From Ephemerocybe angulata (taxonomy: Eukaryota > Basidiomycota > Agaricomycetes > Agaricales > Psathyrellaceae), in assembly GCA_013368325.1 (NCBI GenBank), contig JAACJK010000113.1:186001-250000 (forward strand): a DNA stretch of 64,000 bases, given 5' to 3'. The notes beneath the pieces were generated by a model, which had not been told where the DNA came from, searched no databases, and worked only from the letters and a program-made list of their open reading frames with translations. This document shows, one piece after another, positions 25,401-37,100 of the stretch; position 1 is the stretch's first letter; each line of letters opens with the position of its first letter. The translations under genes were made by a program, and so were the position numbers.

Positions 25401-26103
25401 GAGCTGGACCCCGAACCGTTCATATTCATGGGCGATAGGGCGGAACTAGGAGGTGATTCGTTAATGAGGTATGGTCGGGAGAGAAAAGAGAGGCTTACTC
25501 GATGAGCATTTGCTGTGGGGTGGTTGTGGCATGCTGGAGTGGCGGCGAGGGCTGAGACCCCTGACCCTGGGACGCGGCTGATTGGGGTTGAAGTTGGGAT
25601 GTCGACGGCTGGGACGACTGCGCATGACCCTGCGGGTTGGATGAAGCTGGATTCGTTGCACCAAGCAACGAGGAGTATCCAGACACCGGAATGGGTGACT
25701 GGCTGACTTGTGGTGGCCATGCAGTTGTGTATGGGGAGTAGTTTACATAGTAACCGTAGGGTTGGTGGAAATACGATGTCGGGGACAACATCGCTTGACT
25801 TGTGCTCGATCCTGTGGAAAAGTGAGCATATGCGCCCACATTCGCGACGCTAGGCGACTCACCAGCCAGGTCGTCAAGGTTGAAATCTAACTCGAGGGGC
25901 GTTGTCGTCGCTGGGGCGGGATTGGTGGCTGCGGGTGCGGGTGGTACGGATGGGGACGCGGCGGGGCCGACGGAGGGCCTGTCCTTCGAGGGCGAGTTCT
26001 GGAACCACCCGTCGATGACCATCTCCTGTGTGGACGAGGACGACGGGAGGGCATGACGGCTGGAGGCTGGATCGGTGGCCATCCAGAAGGCATTCATGTC
26101 CAT
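22441..26103 (-). CDS. ppn1: PNUTS/Ppn1-like PP1 regulatory subunit (TFIIS-N domain plus CCCH finger)
   Basis: PNUTS proteins anchor PP1 phosphatase to the transcription-termination and 3'-end machinery. From the N-terminus: MDMNAFWMATDP, a long Ser/Pro/Gln-rich region with a Q-run near 25050-25100, then a TFIIS N-terminal (LW) domain: FLFTGAASVQNLVEKILDY, NEDALTVTRSWLRTSLVDG, ICDRLPFTVEALVQSKIGKL and VKDMAKNIEEKWRQL. A disordered Lys/Ser linker leads to an RVxF-type PP1-docking motif KKKSVTWAPDSSLVAVKIIE (about 23600), as in PNUTS. A Gly/Met-rich part and an RG-rich tract precede the C-terminal finger CSFFAEGR-CKFGDQCDFAH. Joining the finger needs a GC-AG intron (22490-22556). A roughly 310-nt segment in the LW domain is read as an intron; an extra exon inside it is possible. 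Divergent from the HMG gene. Confidence 0.82.
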
Positions 26104-26390
26104 GATATTTTGTTCGTTTGTTTTACTTTCGTTTCTCTAATATAGGAAGGGACTGGGACTGGCGTTTGGCAGTCTCTTAGACTGCGCTCGCCGTGCAACT
26201 GGCCGTCGACGCTGGAGAACGGCGGAAATTTTGGACCCTTGACGCTGCCACACAATGCCAGGACAGCAAACGCTTTTCCAACTCCGCTTTACGCCCCGCT
26301 CTCCCACGGTCACTGAAACATTGAAACGCTTGAATACAAAGAAAAAGAGAAAAAAAGTTGAGATAAGTCCAACCTTGATCCCCATCCCCC
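26104..26390. promoter_or_regulatory. Shared promoter of the PNUTS-like and HMG-box genes
   Basis: 287 bp between divergent ATGs. No TATA box seen. Inferred from layout. Confidence 0.45.
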
Positions 26391-27440
26391 ATGACTAAAA
26401 TCGACCTCCAAGAATTCGACGACCAGCGAGGAAAGGTGCGCAACGTCGACGACAGCTTGTATGCTCGTGCTCATCGTTCTCCAGCTCGTCCAGGGCCTTG
26501 TCGCCTGCGCCGAGCAGCTCCGCAACACCGCCAAGGTCGTCGAGGACTTTGCCCAGTACTTCAACTCTCTCGATGGTGCGCATCCCTTTTCTTCGCGTGC
26601 CACGCATCCCTGACGCGTCCCAAGGCGACGGCAAGGGAAAGCGCAAGGAACTTGTCTTCGAGGACGGTGACGGCAGCAAGAAGCGCAAGCGTTCCGTTAA
26701 ACCCAAGGATCCCAACGCACCGAAGCGCCCCGCGTCCTCGTACATCCTCTTCCAGAACGACATTCGCAAAAAGCTCCGCGCACAGTTCCCCGACCTCACC
26801 AACCCTGCACTCCTCGCCATGATCTCCGAAAAGTGGAAAAACATGACTGAGGAGGAGAAGCAGGTATGTTCGACGCGTCGAACCATGGTTCCGTGCATCA
26901 CCTTACATGCATGTTTCAGCCATACAACCAGCAGATGCTTGCTGCAAAGGGTGACTATACCGAGAAGAAGTTTGCATATGACAACCGGTCTGCGGAGCAG
27001 GTCGAGGCCGACAACAAGGTTGCTGCAGATGCCGCTGCAGAGGCTGCTGCTGTACGTGTCTGCCCTCACATGATGATTGTCGCCCACTTACGGAAGTGAT
27101 TTGACAGACCAAAAAGGGAAGCCGCGGCGCGAGGTCCAAGAAGGAAGAGGCTGCCCCCGCGGCGGTGAAGGCGCGTCCCCCTCCTCCTGCAGCGGACACG
27201 GAGGCCGAGTCGGATGAGGAGGTTGAGGTTGCAGAGTCGGACGAGGAGAGCGAGGAGGAGGAGTCCGCTCCGTCCAAGCCTTCCAGCAAACAGGCTCGCA
27301 AGCAGGTGGACTCGAGCGATGGTGAGACCGACTCTGCCAGTGAGGACGAGGAGGAAGAGTCGGAGCCCGCACCCAAGCGCAGCAAACGCTCCGGGTCTGC
27401 TCAACCTGTGCAGAAGGCTAGCAAGAAGAACAAGGCATGA
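26391..27440 (+). CDS. HMG-box protein (Hmo1/NHP6-like chromatin protein)
   Basis: Exon 1 gives MTKIDLQEFDDQRGK, then an intron; exon 2 gives a short helical segment LVQGLVACAEQLRNTAKVVE; an intron again joins it to a basic patch GDGKGKRKE and KKRKRSVKPKD. The single HMG box follows: PNAPKRPASSYILFQNDIRK, LRAQFPDLTNPALLAMISEK, WKNMTEEEKQPYNQQM. The C-terminal third is strongly acidic with Ser/Glu runs and ends in a Lys-rich tail (stop at 27438). The protein is expected to be nuclear and to bend DNA. The N-terminal helix plus one box and long acidic-basic tail fits fungal Hmo1-like proteins better than the tiny NHP6. Four to five introns. Confidence 0.85.
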
Positions 27441-27937
27441 TAACACGTCTATTTATCAACTTTATAACCCATATCCTTTCCCTCTTTATTCTATCTACCC
27501 CAGGAGCATAGGAACTCTTGACCCACGGCCCTTTCGCTAATGAATGACACCCGTCGATTCCCCTCCTTCGCTTTTATCAGCTCGCACTTATCCTACTTGG
27601 TTATAATGATATACGCGCGCCTATTACCACAATACTCATTTATGTTCGACCATTCGATGATAATCATGACGTTCGTTACTGTATATCCTCGGACGAATCA
27701 CTGATCTCCATTGTATTAAACGCAGCTCCATATGACAATGAGTTACGAGAACCTGGTGGAAGGCGATGAAGGACGGACCCATGACGGGGCGGGCTGAATA
27801 ATTTTCTATCTGAAGCCGAAATGCGGTGCAACTGCGTGGTGCTGTGAGCGTTTCTCCGCCAAGCCTATACATTGCCTATATAGGCCCCTCGCAGCTCCTC
27901 CCTTCCCCCACATCTTCCTTTCCCTCATTCTACGACC
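27441..27937. other. Intergenic region upstream of the WW gene
   Basis: About 0.5 kb between co-directional genes. It holds the HMG gene 3' end and, near its right end, a TATA box and a pyrimidine-rich initiator for the next gene. Nothing else seen. Confidence 0.5.
27877..27882 (+). promoter_or_regulatory. TATA box of the Wwm1-like gene
   Basis: CTATATAGG about 60 bp before the ATG at 27938, followed by a long C/T-rich stretch, the usual fungal core-promoter layout. Confidence 0.55.
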
Positions 27938-29000
27938 ATGTCCGACATACCCATCTCAATAATGAACCCAGACCAGCGTCCATTGCCCGACGGCTGGGTG
28001 CAGCAGTTCGACCCAAAGTCCGTATTGCTGTTATCTTATCAGTATGGCGACCGTGCTGATCTCTATCCTCGACTCTAGCTATCAGGCCTGGTACTACGTG
28101 AACACCAGGGCCAACCCCCCAGAAACGAAGTGGGAGCACCCGGCAAGCTTCCTGCCTCCCCCAGGTCCCCCAGATGGTCCCCCCAGCTACTATCAGACGC
28201 CGTCGCCCGGTGCCCATAGCACCCCAGGCGGAGGCGTCGGGGGCTTCGCCTTCCCCACACCTGGAGGGCCAGGAGCGTCATCGTACCCCGGAGGCCCCAT
28301 CTCTCCGTCATCCGCGAGCTCGCCGTACCCCAACCCCCAAGGCAGCTATGGCGGATACCAGGGCGGGGACCAGTCTACGGGCAAAGCCCCTGTATACGGG
28401 GGAAACAGTGCGTTTGGTGAGAGCCAGGTGTACAGTGCGACGCCTGGTGCTGCGGACCACCGTCCCCAAGCACCTGTTGCGGGCTACGGGCAACCACCGG
28501 CGGGCGCCATGGATACCTCGAAGCCGTGGAACGCGAACGAATATAGCTCCTCGCAGCCCCCCAAGAGCGATAAGGGTGCCGGAGGGATGGTGGGCAGCCT
28601 TGTAGGCGGGCTGTTGGGCGGGAAGAAGCCTGGAGGATCGTCTGGCGGCGGAGGCAAGCTCGGAATGTTAGCGGGCCTTGCGGGCGGCAAGCTTGGAGGG
28701 GGTGGAAGCCATGGTAGTGGAAGCAGCAGCCCATTCGGCAAGTTGGCTGGGTTGGCTGGTGGGAGCCATGGGAGCAGCGGTGGTCATGGAGGCTATGGCG
28801 GGTATCCTCAGCAACAGATGATGTACGGCCAGCCGCCGAAGAAGAAGAGTGGTATGGGGGGTGCGGGGATGATGGCTGCGGGTGCTGGTGCTGGTCTCCT
28901 TGGTGGCCTTCTCGTTGCGGATGCTATCGACGACTTTGGCGATCATGATGACTATGGAGGTGGAGACTTTGGTGGAGACGACGATTTCGGCGACTTCTAA
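27938..29000 (+). CDS. WW-domain protein, Wwm1-like, Gly-rich
   Basis: The WW domain is built by splicing exon 1 (RPLPDGWVQQFDP) to exon 2 (NYQAWYYVNTRANPPETKWE HP), giving both signature Trp residues and the final Pro. The rest is low complexity: a Pro/Gly/Tyr-rich middle and repeated GGKLGMLAGLAGG and GKLAGLAGGSHGSS blocks. A short hydrophobic Gly/Ala stretch GMMAAGAGAGLLGGLLVADA is followed by an acidic DDYGGGDFGGDDDFGDF tail. Yeast Wwm1 has the same order (N-terminal WW, Gly-rich end) and binds the metacaspase; that role here is inference. One intron. Confidence 0.75.
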
Positions 29001-29605
29001 CTTATTGTGATCAGTTGCCTGAATACTGTACATCTTTGTTATCTTTCTTGTTTCTCGCGGTCTCTTGGGTTCCTCCTGCTCTTTCCTCTTGTATCTTACG
29101 CATCTTGTATCCTCAGTGTACTACCCAACCCTCATTCTCACAGACCTACCTACCTTACATGTACACAAACCATAATCCTGCCTACCAGTTTCACGACGTT
29201 GATACATGACGACCAGTCGCTACTACTAAATAGTCACAATCGGTTCAATTCCAAAGGTTCCGTTTCTCGGGTCAATTATGAGCCTGTTGTACACAACAAA
29301 TGGTCTAACAATACAAGGTATATAATATCAATAAGCTATTGTCAAGTAGTATGTGCAGGGGACGACAATGAACGATATTGGATGGTTCGAAATTACGAGG
29401 AGAAAAAGCATTGGAGGTGAGAAGGGGAAGTCATTGAGGTACGAACAAATGCGAGAGAGAAATGCGAGAGCAGAACTGAAACCAAGAATAAGAGAGCGAT
29501 GATCGATGAAGATGAGGAAAACTCGTGATACAAAACGAACGAAAGTGAAACGAATGAAAGGTATAACAAAACAAAGCAGGAAAGCTGATACAGCATTGAT
29601 AACGA
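29001..29605. other. Intergenic region between convergent genes
   Basis: About 0.6 kb separating the 3' ends of the WW and RecQ genes. No gene or repeat supported. Confidence 0.5.
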
Positions 29606-32600
29606 TTACTTGGGCTGGAACTTCTTCTTGGCGCCACCAGCAGGCCTCTGGGCTGCAGAGACGGTGATTGCAGATAGATTGTAGTCCCCGGTAGGTAGAG
29701 GGATGGGGGTCGTGACCATGGTATGTCCTACGGCTGGCTTCCTCGAACTCGAACCCGGTCGATACTCATACACCGCCGGCTGCAAGGTCATGGAAGGCGG
29801 TTTAGATGCCCCGGCTCCAGCGCCAGCCTTCACCTCGATGCAAGCAGAAAGAAAGTTCTTCCCATAGAGACGCCATTTGGCCTCAGCGTATTCTGCAGCT
29901 TCCTGCGCCGACTCGAATTGGTCCTGCATCGCCGATCCAACGACGTCTTTGAACCCTTGGAAGTCAACTGGAGGCATACAACTAAGCAGCTGGATGGCCA
30001 GGTCGTCTAAAACGTCATCTGCTCTTTCAAGGCGCTTCTCTTTCTGCAGCTATAGGACAATCAATTGGGGCTCAAGTGGAAAAGCTGATCGACGTACCTG
30101 CTCCCGAACACGTAGCAGTTTTTCGTGCAAATCTTCAACGAGAAGGCTGGTATCCACAGATGCGCTCCGTCCTCCAACATGCGTCTCATCAGCCGCCTTG
30201 AAATTCGAAGTCGACGGGGCGGCGTTATTGGTGCGACTATGGGAGCGAGAGGGTACGGGAGCAGAAATGGAGGGCGTCCCACCAGCGGAGGCAAGAACAT
30301 TGCTTCTCGTCCTCTTCACCGCTTTGGGAGCGGGTATCAAGCTCGCACCATCGTCGTCGTCAACATACAGGTCATCCTCCTCGATAGGATCCTCCGCTAT
30401 CTCTGTGCGCTTCCCTCTGCCCTTTCGTGCGGTGGGATCCACCGCTCCCGCTCCCGCATTTGTGCGTTTCCCCTGCGCCTTCTTTGGTCTCCAAGTCACG
30501 ATGAAAGGCTTCTTGTCGAGCTCTTTTTGGAAGATCTGATATTTCGGGCCAGGCTAGCGATAGGGATGTTAGCCCAAATGTAACCCGCTCGGCTGGATCA
30601 CTTACCTGAATATACTGAGTGTGGAAGGCGCTATTATTGTGCTGCACGGATACTGTGTCAAGCACTTCCTTGAACAGCAAGTCCTTGACAACTAGATCCA
30701 AGAGATCTTTGTCTTCAGCTTTGGCTTCTCCATATCCGTCCAATCCCGAGAATTTCTTGATGGGCGCCGACATCGAGCCTTTCAGGACTTCCACAATCTG
30801 CCCTTGTGCGAGATTGGCACGATTGTTCCCAGCCGACGTCACAAGCTTGAGGACAGACCGAGCAATATCTGTAGCGTCCGTCTTAACAAGAGATACTGGG
30901 TTCGAACAGACGTCGCAAGTCTTGTTGCAGTTCTTTTTGTCGAACTTCTCGTCGAAGTGGGCTAGAATTTCAGCCCGGCGACACTTGGAGCAGTTGCGAC
31001 AGTAGCTGTACATCTCGGCGACGGCTAGCTTTTGCCTCGCCTTGGACTCGGGGGTCGACGCTGCGTTGTCGTCGTTGTCGATCATCGTGCGAAGGCTGCG
31101 AAGATCCTGGTAATTGTAGTCTGTTGAGCCAGTCATTGTGAGCAATGCCATACGAATCCGATCGGGTAGACGTAGCTTACAGAGGATACACTCAGCAGGA
31201 AGGCCGTCTCTTCCTGCTCTCCCTGTCTCCTGGTAATACCTAGTCGGATTGTCAGAGTCGATCCTTGTGATGGTTGAATTCCCATACCCCGATAAGTTCT
31301 TGGGCATATCCGCATGGATAACAAAGCGGACTGTAGACAGTCGGTAAGGAGGTTCACCAACATAGATAACCGGACTCACCATCTGCTTTATCGATGCCCA
31401 TGCCGAAAGCGATCTAGGAGGCTATAAGGACGAGAATATACGTGGATATGGAATGTCCCACCGTTGCACACACAACCGATACCCTTCCTTCCAACCATTC
31501 CGAAGCAGCTTGCTGTCGATCATCGGGTGACAATCCCGCATGGTAGTAGGTTGCTCTAATCCCTTTCTGACTGAGGGCTTTGCTGAGGTTTTCGCATGTC
31601 ATCTTGGCGCGACAGTAGATGACGCCCGACTGCCCGCGGAACCGCGCCTGGATCGCTTCCGCAATTGTATCACTGATTTTAGAACCTTTCTTTTCGTGGA
31701 CAATGTAGTGAAGGTTAGGCCGGTTAAAGGATTGGACAAGTTGCACAGGGTTCTTGAGCTTCAACTGAGAAATGATATCCCGGATAGTTGTCTGGTTGGC
31801 GGTAGCAGTCAAGGCCATGATAGGGACGTTTGGATAGCGCTGACGGAGCTCTCCCAACGCCGCATACTGTAAAAGATGTCAGATTGGGAGATTTACAAGG
31901 TAGGAGAGTTCTCACCGCTTCACGAAAGTCTTGGCCCCATGTCGAGATGCAATGAGCTTCGTCGATCACAAACCTAGCTATCAGCCCTTTCCGATCCACA
32001 GCCTGCATTATATCCCTGGCGAATCCGCTGTCCTTCAGTTTTTCGGGGGTGACATACACGATCGGAACATCTCCTGATGAAAGGAGGCGTTCTGTCACTG
32101 AGGACTCGGCATTCCAGGCAATGGCGTTGACCTTGAACCTATTGCGAAGTTGCTTGACTTGATCGTCCATGAGGGCTATAAGGGGAGTGACAACTATTGT
32201 GAGATGTCCACGAGACTCCGAGACACAGACAGCAGGAAGCTGGTAGCACAGACTCTTGCCTCCTCCAGTGGGCATGAGGACGAACACATCTCGCCCCTCC
32301 ATATTCGCAACCACCGCTTCCAGTTGGTTCGTCCGGAATGAGGGTAGCTTGAAGACATTTTTCAATGTCTGCAACAGCTGTGGGTAGAATGGTGAATTCT
32401 TGGCGGCACTGGTGGTAGGCGGCGGGGTAGGAGAGCTTGAAGAGAGGGTAAGGGACGATTGTGTGGGCTGAACAAAGGCGGATGGCTGGCCGATACTAGT
32501 TTGGACAGGTTCCTCCATAGTGATATCCGGTTCGTCGAAATTCTGCCAATATTCGTCGTCGTCGTCGTCATCGTCTGCATGGTTTTTGTTTTGGGAAGTG

Positions 32601-33662
32601 TCAATCCGGGGTGGGACAACGGAGGTAGGGAAGTCCACAGCTGTAGAAACATATGGTTGAGGTTCAGCTACAGGTTCACGAGTCAGGGCTTCATAGGGTG
32701 GGTGTTGAATTTCTCTCTGTGGCGGATGGTCGACCGAATGGCTCAGGGCAGATTCAAGGAGTCCTCCCAATTCGGCTATGCGCTCTTCCAAAGTCTGTCT
32801 ATATGGCCGTCAGATGGGTCTTCCACGCGTTGAGTAATTTAAACATACTTGAGGACCTCCAAAATCTTGATATCCTTTGACATATCCTTGGAACCGTGGT
32901 ATGCCAACATATCTTCCGTGACCTTGTCCTTCAGCTTGTGGCAATGGGCGATCCAAGCCCGTAGATCTTGGGGAGTGTGCTTATGGAGAGAGTCAGGTGA
33001 TGGCCGTCGAAAGTCAGGTAGAGTACATACTGAAACTTCCCGAGGTCTTTTGGGCAAAGGCCGGGAAGAAGGAGCAGGTGTGGCAGGCTTTGGGCGCGAA
33101 GGGTTTGGAGGAGGGGCAGGTGCTGTACGCCGTGAGTCGTCGTAGGGAGTCGTTTGGTCATCGTCTACATCCATGGGCATGGCTCTCGCCTTCCCTTTCG
33201 CGTCCTTTGGTGCTCGAATGAGGTTCTCTTTATTGGCAAACGCATCCCTTTTGGGCCGCTTAGGGGCTTGGGGTGATGGTTCCACGACGATCGAAGGATC
33301 AGAGGAACAGCGCTTCAGAGAACCAGAGGAAGTTGAAGGCGAATCTGGGATGATGATGACTTCTTGAGTGGGTTGCGCTTTGAGGCCGAATCCTGCGGTT
33401 TTGAAGGACGGTAGACCTGCGCATGCCACCTCTCAACGCTGGGATCATATACAGTGGAACCACACACACCGGAGTTTGTCGCAGTACCTGTCCTTGGCTT
33501 AAATTTGCTCGCCTATATACTTATGGTCAGTGATTCTGGTTTTATACGAGGACCATCGCGCCTCACCTTCGCAGACCCTGGCACTGGGCCCGAGGCCACA
33601 ACAGTCGAGCTCCCAACCGCGTTCAAAACCTCTGTAAGATTAGTTTTGACATTTCTAGACAT
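29606..33662 (-). CDS. sgs1: RecQ DNA helicase, Sgs1/BLM type
   Basis: ATP-dependent 3'-5' DNA helicase for recombination and fork repair. The start at 33662 (MSRNVKTNLTEVLNAVGS) precedes a disordered N-terminus with KRPKRD and Pro-rich parts and an acidic DDDDDDEYW patch. The helicase core shows FRTNQLEAVVANMEGRDVFV, motif I PTGGGKSLCYQLPAV, VVTPLIALMDDQV (Ia), DEAHCISTWGQDFR (II), PIMALTATAN (III), GVIYCRAKMTCENLSKAL (IV), YHAGLSPDDR, FGMGIDKADVRFVIH (V), and YYQETGRAGRDG (VI). The RecQ zinc module has Cys pairs CRNCSKC and CNKTCDVC, then the RQC winged helix. A C-terminal HRDC-like domain is seen (ADDVLDDLAIQLLSCMPPVD, YAEAKWRLYGKNFLSACIEV). The full RecQ-RQC-HRDC set supports Sgs1/BLM. 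About ten introns. Confidence 0.93.
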
Positions 33663-34738
33663 GGCCCTATATTAATCGCAGCGCCGCGCCCTTTGCGTAT
33701 TCGCATAAGATGGTGGGTAGGAAGGAGGACCTTGAGGGTATGGGAGCGGGACAAGTTGCAGTCAAAGTCCCGACGCCCAACTCAGGAAGGAGCGTGACTC
33801 TCGCGCATGACATGTGACCGTCGCGCTAGCACAGCCACCTGTGACACTGGCGCCCGCCATGCACAAGCGCCGGCAATTTAGGCTACGGTGTCCTGTTGGC
33901 CTTTCAGTAGACACCACTCTAGCTCGTTAAAGTAAGAAGTAACAACTGCGATCTGAGGTCTACTCCACCGATGTCCTGTCGTTTACTATGGCTTAGAGGA
34001 AGGAAAAGAGCGCATCATGAAGTCTCATTTCCCAGTTTCTGAGGGATGGGGTTCCTCTTCGTTATATGAGCCGTCGCTACTGTAGCCTTTAAGCCCGGGG
34101 GTCTCTAACCAAACACTCGAAAGGCTGTGAGGCGAGGTGTGCCTGAAGCAGAGAGGACAGTGTCGAGACTCGGGGCAAGTGTGGAGGGAAATGCCCTCCG
34201 GGTTCTAATTCAAAATAGCATTGCATGTTTTATGCTTTGAGGAGGCTGGGGTGCTTTCAGACCCTGTTTTGGAAGGGAAGAGGTTCGAGGCAAACCTTTG
34301 CAGCACCCTCAGAGCTGGGGTGGCTCAGGTGTGGGAATAGCGCCTTGCCGGCAGTTGTGCTGAAGGAAATCGACACTGCCACATATTTATAAGCGCCCAC
34401 CGCAGGGCCGACTCTAGCCATTCCGAGGCTGAAGGTGCACACTGACTCCAACTGACCCTTCACGCTCCTACATAAGTACGCCTCCTACATCTCGAACATC
34501 TAGAGATCCTCGGAGGCTGATTACTACCACTCAAGTGGACTTATGGATCATCGGCACTATGACAGCCTGCCGTATGCAGCTGTGCGCGGAAAGATGGGCC
34601 TGAAAGTGACATTGCTCCAGCTGCATCGGGCGCTAAAAATCCAGATATAAACGTGCCAGCAGTCTGACCGCGACGGCCGATCCAAGAAATCCCTCTTCCA
34701 TCGCCCAAACCTTCCCCTCTTTGCAAAGTTTCCTTTAG
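33663..34738. other. Intergenic region between divergent RecQ and Q-rich WW genes
   Basis: About 1.1 kb. It must contain both promoters. A TATAAA-type box is listed separately. No gene, transposon end or RNA recognised. Confidence 0.5.
34645..34652 (+). promoter_or_regulatory. Putative TATA box of the Q-rich WW gene
   Basis: ATATAAAC about 90 bp before the ATG at 34739, with C/T-rich sequence downstream. Position is plausible; not proven. Confidence 0.4.
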
Positions 34739-36934
34739 ATGTCCCAACCGCCATCGAACCCAGACACCCGGCCATTGCCACAAGGCTGGTATCAGCATTA
34801 TGATCCATCGTACGTCCATCTATTCAACATACATCCACCCTACTCTAACGATCCATATTCTTGCTTGTTCCTGGGTCATAGACGTAGAACCTGGTTTGTA
34901 CTAATGGTAGTGACTGAGTTGGTGATATACTTATACTTATATTTCTAAAGGTACTACGTTCAGACGAGCGTTCACCCTCCTAAGCACTCCTATACCCACC
35001 CTTCCGACGCCAATCCCGGGTTCTCCGAGAAGAAAAGTCGTCAGGCTCCAATCTACAACTATGCATCGCCCACATCCGTGCCCGATGCGGCGGCAAAACC
35101 CCTCTCTGCAGCTCAAAGGCTTTACGCCAGCGCCAACTCTGGCTCAGGAAACTCCACCTACAGCACACCTGAGATTGTCATCCCAGCTCAATTCCAACCC
35201 GCGGCTCATTCCCAAGTTCAGCGGCCGAACGCATCGCGAACACAGTCTCAAGGCTCGATATTTACGACAGCAACTCAGCCCTCCAACTACTATAACTCTC
35301 ACCGATCCACCACTTTACCTAGCCCCCCTGGCGCATACTCAACACCCGTCGGATTTTCTTCGACTGAAAGGAACGAAGTTCGTCACATCGTAACGAAGGC
35401 TCAACCGCCGAGCGTTTCGTTCTCTGCTCCAGATGCCGCCCCCACGCCAGCACTACCTGCCCTACCGCCGCCACAGCAGGGGAAGATTCTCCCTGCGTTA
35501 CCCGTCGTTCAGCCTTCTCCCACCAACTTCAATACTGCGTCACCACCTGCTACTTCTCCCCCTCCGTTCGCAAAGGCACCGGCGTTCGCTTCTGGCATCA
35601 ACACGACCAACCGATTCATGGATCAAGCAAAGCGCGGCTCCCTTGCTCTTGGGAAGCAAGTTGGGGTGGCTACGGCAAAGTTCATAGCATCAGGACTTGG
35701 CAGTATGCTCTCTGGTGTAGATTTTAGCTCTTTGGCGAACGCGCTATTGGGAACTTCCATCGATGCATCGGGCCTGCAAGCTGTTTTGCAAGCTCAACCC
35801 GGCGCAGATTATGCCGCTGCGATAGCTGCTCTTCAGCAGCAGCAACTGCAACAACCGTCGCCGACTGTTGACTACCAGGCCCTCATTAACCAGGTTCAAC
35901 AGCTCCAGGCCATGGCCTTAACACAACAACAGCAGATTAACGCCCTTCAATCTGCGAACCAAGGCCAACAGACTGCTGCTGTAAACGGATTTAACGGAAC
36001 CTCTCCACCTTTTACTGCTGCTGTTTCTCAAACCACGCTGTCGCCTCCCCCTCTCCCCCCAAACCCAGTACACACGCCTTCTCCGTCTCCCGTCCATTCT
36101 CCCACCCAGCAGCAGCATGTTAATAATCCTCAACAAGCCCCTCAGGGTCACAACTTGAATGGGTACCAAGGGACGAACGTACAGCAGAACCACAGCGGTG
36201 GAGCCACTGCCCCGCAGTCATATCAGCCCCCGCCCCCATTCCAGGAGGCCTACTCGATCCCGCCGGACTACAACCAAGTTTTGCAGAGCCAGCAGCTCCA
36301 ATTGCAAATGCAAGCGCAGCAAATGGCCATCCAGCAGCAGCAGCAACAGGCTGCGATGGCGCAGGCGATACAGCAGCAGCAACAGTCCAACCAAGCCGCT
36401 GTCAACACTATTGCTGGACCTCCGGCCGCGTCGCAAGGCCAGTCTTTGACAGACATCATGGCGTCCTACATGGCGAATGCTGTCAACAATAATAATCAGG
36501 CCCAGCAAAATCAGCAGCAATTCCAGCAGCAACTCCAAGAACAGCAGCTCGCCATTCAGCAGCAGCAGCAGGCTGCGATAGCCCAGGCAGTTCAGCAGCA
36601 ACAGCTAGTGATACAGCAACAGCAGCAGCAATTGGCTCTCCAACAACAGCAACATGCCGCGACTCAGCAACAGAACTTCACCCAGGCCGCAATCAACGCT
36701 ATCGCCCCTCCACCCGCCGAGCAGGGCCCGTCCTTCACTGACTTGATGGCATCCTACTTGACGAATGCTGTTACGAACAGCAGCCAGGCTGCACCTACTG
36801 ACACCGGCAGTTCGGGATTCGATTATAATCAAATTCTCTCGTCGCTTGGTGCTTCGACACAGTCCCTCGACATGTCCTCTTTGACTAGCGGTGCCGACTT
36901 CTCGTCGACGGACCTATCGGGGGCGCTCTTTTAA
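34739..36934 (+). CDS. WW-domain protein with long glutamine-rich C-terminus
   Basis: The first exon encodes MSQPPSNPDTRPLPQGWYQH then YDPS. A 12-nt exon (34882-34893) adds the residues that complete SRRTWYYVQT, followed by SVHPPKHSYTHP. This restores a WW domain with both aromatic anchors, although the second canonical Trp position is Tyr. The remaining 600 residues are Pro/Ser-rich and then Gln-rich with many CAG/CAA runs. A more ordered block lies at about 35620-35900 (RGSLALGKQVGVATAKFIA, then DFSSLANALLGTSIDASGLQ). A module recurs: SLTDIMASYMANAVNN at about 36440 and SFTDLMASYLTNAVTN at about 36730. The stop is at 36932. Function unknown; WW plus Q-rich suggests a scaffold. Distinct from the Wwm1-like gene 6 kb upstream. 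Confidence 0.8.
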
Positions 36935-37100
36935 CCCATGCTAATCTAGAATCCATGTACAACTGCAGTTTAGATTTATGCGAATAATGATACAGTGTGT
37001 GTTTGCAAATTACATGAGTCGACGTTAGATTACTTTTTCTAAAGCCATGTAGGGGGTGTCGTGTAGGTATGTTCCGGACGTTAGGCCATCGAGGTGCTCA

